Assembly: GCA_014796735.1 (NCBI GenBank)
Contig: JAAVIG010000148.1
Location: 1-15,617, forward strand
DNA from: Oscillospiraceae bacterium
GTDB lineage: Bacteria; Bacillota; Clostridia; Oscillospirales; Ruminococcaceae
Direction of reading: 5' to 3'
Length of the DNA stretch: 15,617 nucleotides
The position numbers and the translations under genes are program-made. Positions within the stretch are counted from its first letter, which is position 1, and every line of letters starts with the position of its first letter. Under the pieces are notes generated by a model. The model searched no databases. It was not told where the DNA came from and saw only the letters and a list, made by a program, of their open reading frames with translations. Below are positions 14,701-15,617 of the stretch, in pieces.

Positions 14701-14966
14701 TGGATATACTCAGCAAGGCCGAGGCGGGATACTATCAGCTTGTGCTTATGGATATACAGATGCCCGTTATGAACGGCTATGAAGCGGCAACGCGCATAAG
14801 ACAGCTGAATAATAAGGAAATTTCTTCCATTCCCATTATCGCAATGACCGCAAACGCTTTCGAGGAGGATAAGCGGGAGGCGTTAAGATGCGGTATGAAC
14901 GGGCATATTGCAAAGCCTGTCGATGTTGATAATCTGTTCAGTGTTCTGGACGAGATATTGAAGTAA
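11793..14966 (+). CDS. Soluble hybrid sensor histidine kinase with two receiver domains
   Basis: 1057 residues with no membrane segment, so a cytosolic sensor. Order: a receiver-like fold lacking phosphorylation residues (~1-125), PAS (~135-255), PAS (~262-385), a third PAS-like domain (~400-525), HisKA with H556 (NMSHDIRTPMNAI), HATPase (~655-775; NQVLLNLLSNS, DNGIGM, GTGLGM), receiver 1 (~785-910; VVDDD, phospho-acceptor D848 in YIIDWLLPDMNG) and receiver 2 (~933-1055; LTEDNELNQE, D987 in LMDIQMPVMNG, K in HIAKPVD). There is no C-terminal HPt domain, so a separate phosphotransfer partner is implied if output is by relay. ATG at 11787 directly abuts GGAGGA, so the in-frame ATG at 11793, 6 bases after it, is the better start. 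No response regulator is next to it; the signal is unknown. A terminator and two promoters lie upstream. Confidence 0.95.
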   Translation: MYQCNVNFYLIGCKGDSARVTDIIKTMPPLEHFSHEFFESDVLDKTLEVGADVIFAYISDEEAGEAPKADELCLKPDTEIILLADKESSLLFDKYSDGISDIWVLPMTESEVRFRFLKWQKRYKENKDYWENKQFLEAAINHIPNLIWFKTKTGIHEKVNDSFCKAVNKTKKQVEGRGHAYIWDVEHDDPACIESELEVMRSEKTCVSEEIISTGEGKRVLTTYKSPLYDIDGSVMGTVGVAVDITQERAYEHALIEKSNALETLFMSLDCGIICNSLDGTRILSVNSAALKILGYESGEELLESGFDMIAPSVEDADKPRMRECMESLKKEGDSTNLEYRVRHKDGKVLHVLGNVKLVRENGELYYQRFLFDNTAQKLHENKMREEIEKRQSELVQALSIDFNIVCLFYLNTGDGTVLRTDYEHDHDLDDIFSGDISLNKCMEQYIERFVCEEDRETLRQATALEKIRKVFDEKKWFSVNYRTCNDNGDVVYHQVKAVRTGSWEKDKGRGFVMGFRSVDEEVRSEMEKKYLLENALMQANRANRAKSVFLSNMSHDIRTPMNAIVGFTSLAITHIENKEQVQEYLKKIMTSGNHLLSLINDVLDMSRIESGKMHLEEKSASLPEILHGLRNILQGDIYAKQLELYIDTVDIYDEEIYCDKLRLNQVLLNLLSNSVKYTPAGGIVSMRIIEKQGAPQGCGNYEFRIKDNGIGMSEEFVAHIFEPFERERNTTLSGIQGTGLGMAITKNIVDMMDGTIEVKSKVGEGTEVVVSFTFRLNPEVKTVPVIEELRNCRALVVDDDFNTCDSVSGMLCQIGMRADWTLSGKEAVLRTKQAIARDDNYSVYIIDWLLPDMNGIEVIRRIRKETGSNVPVIVLTAYDWSDIEEEAREAGVTAFCEKPLFMSELNSCLRSVVSIADEKKNSAEKTEKTVRTGRILLTEDNELNQEIAIAILTEAGFTVDVANNGQIALDILSKAEAGYYQLVLMDIQMPVMNGYEAATRIRQLNNKEISSIPIIAMTANAFEEDKREALRCGMNGHIAKPVDVDNLFSVLDEILK

Positions 14967-14989
14967 CTGACGGTATAATTCTCTCGCCC

Positions 14990-15018
14990 TTGACTCCGGT
15001 TACTTAATATGATATAAT
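14990..15018 (+). promoter_or_regulatory. SigA-type promoter for the last gene
   Basis: TTGACT (14990-14995), 17-bp spacer, TATAAT (15013-15018), 23 bases after the kinase stop. Predicted start near 15025, leaving a leader of about 241 nt. No clear terminator separates it from the kinase gene. Confidence 0.8.
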
Positions 15019-15062
15019 ATAAAAGTACTGTAAATACGCGTTTTATACTGATCCCTCTAAGC

Positions 15063-15116
15063 ACTATTTTCAAATTATCTACTAAAATTTTGCAATCATT
15101 TTAATTTGAAAATAGT
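15063..15116. repeat. 15-bp inverted repeat in the leader of the last gene
   Basis: ACTATTTTCAAATTA (15063-15077) and TAATTTGAAAATAGT (15102-15116) are perfect inverse copies around a 24-nt AT-rich centre. The outer end read inward on the - strand, TAATACTATTTTC, resembles the arm TAATAACCATTTTG at 10107, so it may belong to the same palindrome family. Confidence 0.6.
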
Positions 15117-15127
15117 ATTAAACCGTG

Positions 15128-15163
15128 GGTATTACGTCAGTTTAAAACAGGATTGGTATTACG
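15128..15163. repeat. Direct repeat GGTATTACG x2 in the leader
   Basis: GGTATTACG occurs at 15128-15136 and 15155-15163, 27 bases start to start. It could be a pair of protein-binding sites or repeated RNA elements; the function is unknown. Confidence 0.35.
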
Positions 15164-15265
15164 CTCTACTCGATCATTAAAGCACGTAAACGGGGCGCGC
15201 GGCTCAATGTATGTCCCTATGCTGTCCCAATGCGGATAAATAAATCAACGGAGATGAGCGAAATA

Positions 15266-15617
15266 ATGGATTATAAGGAATACAGGGAGCTTTTATTCCA
15301 ATACGGCCGATTGGACAAAACGCCGTTTGATCCAAATGAGACTATGGAGGAAGTGATCGGTAAGCTGATTCACATTTCCTCCGAAAAAAAGCGGATAAAG
15401 GTTGACTGCAACAAAATCATAGAGGAGTATATCAAAAAATATGAAAATTCTCCCGATCTTCTGGACGGCGACGCCGAAAAGACGCTTAAGGATTTTCTGA
15501 GCACCTTAGTCGGAGAGGGGGGCGATATTCCTGTTGCTTTTCTTATTTCAAAGCTTCTGCTAAAGTACTATCGGGATACGGGGGATAAAGAGAGAACCAT
15601 AGTAATGCTGGAGTACT
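15266..15617 (+). CDS. Unrecognised helical protein, N-terminal part (runs off the window)
   Basis: 117 codons are visible and the frame is open to the window end. It begins MDYKEYRELLFQYGRLDKTP. The visible part is rich in Lys, Glu, Asp and Leu. It looks all-helical, with amphipathic stretches at ~18-40, ~48-60, ~70-82 and ~90-105, and has no membrane segment, signal peptide or recognisable catalytic motif. The pattern could be a helical repeat or N-terminal regulatory region of a larger, perhaps signalling, protein, but I cannot name a family. The ATG at 15266 has GGAG 12 bases upstream, a slightly long spacing. The in-frame ATG at 15254 directly touches GGAG and is less likely. A strong promoter at 14990-15018 and a ~241-nt leader with repeats precede it, right after the hybrid kinase, so a functional link is possible but unproven. 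Confidence 0.75.
   Translation, partial: MDYKEYRELLFQYGRLDKTPFDPNETMEEVIGKLIHISSEKKRIKVDCNKIIEEYIKKYENSPDLLDGDAEKTLKDFLSTLVGEGGDIPVAFLISKLLLKYYRDTGDKERTIVMLEY

Noticed and set aside
14961..15005. Hairpin AAGTAAC...GTTACTT after the kinase stop as a terminator
   Set aside because: The loop is long, there is no T-run, and it overlaps the downstream promoter.

Overview
The window looks like chromosome from a Gram-positive anaerobe of the class Clostridia, most likely the Ruminococcaceae/Oscillospiraceae. The reasons are purine-rich Shine-Dalgarno sites, SigA-type promoters with 17-bp spacers, a Firmicutes-type HisRS with a Cys-rich insertion, an mreBCD-mrdA cluster next to mgsA, and an aldo/keto reductase with a bacterial-ferredoxin tail. 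The genus is inferred from style, not proven.

Left part (1-2300, + strand). An unusual run of four back-to-back hairpins (12-105) precedes a small acidic hypothetical protein (222-434) and its strong terminator. A clear promoter then drives an Fe-S aldo/keto reductase (605-1633) and a GNAT acetyltransferase (1652-2137), whose codon use differs from its neighbours. Two hairpins close this block.

Middle part (2300-11230, - strand). Reading right to left, mreB, mreC, mreD and mrdA (PBP2) form the cell-elongation operon, with an ATGA overlap between mreD and mrdA. After a 367-nt AT-rich gap comes mgsA, with an altered catalytic loop, then hisS. The hisS leader can fold into a hairpin plus an H-type pseudoknot directly before the ribosome-binding site. 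Last comes a separately promoted c-di-GMP phosphodiesterase with PAS, degenerate GGDEF and intact EAL domains. The min genes and rodA, often found between mrdA and mgsA in clostridia, are absent here.

Right part (11230-15617, + strand). The intergenic region divergent from mreB holds a perfect-consensus promoter followed about 100 nt later by an intrinsic terminator. This is a candidate small RNA or attenuated leader. A second promoter lies close to a 1057-residue soluble hybrid histidine kinase (pseudo-receiver, three PAS, HisKA, HATPase, two receivers). Behind it is a strong promoter with a long, repeat-containing leader and the first 117 codons of an unrecognised helical protein that runs off the window.

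The window combines housekeeping functions (cell shape, His-tRNA charging) with signalling genes (EAL protein, hybrid kinase). The points most worth a second look are the hisS leader pseudoknot, the four-hairpin element, the mgsA active-site changes, and the promoter-terminator transcription unit at 11516-11647. No tRNA, rRNA, CRISPR array, IS transposase or phage gene was seen.
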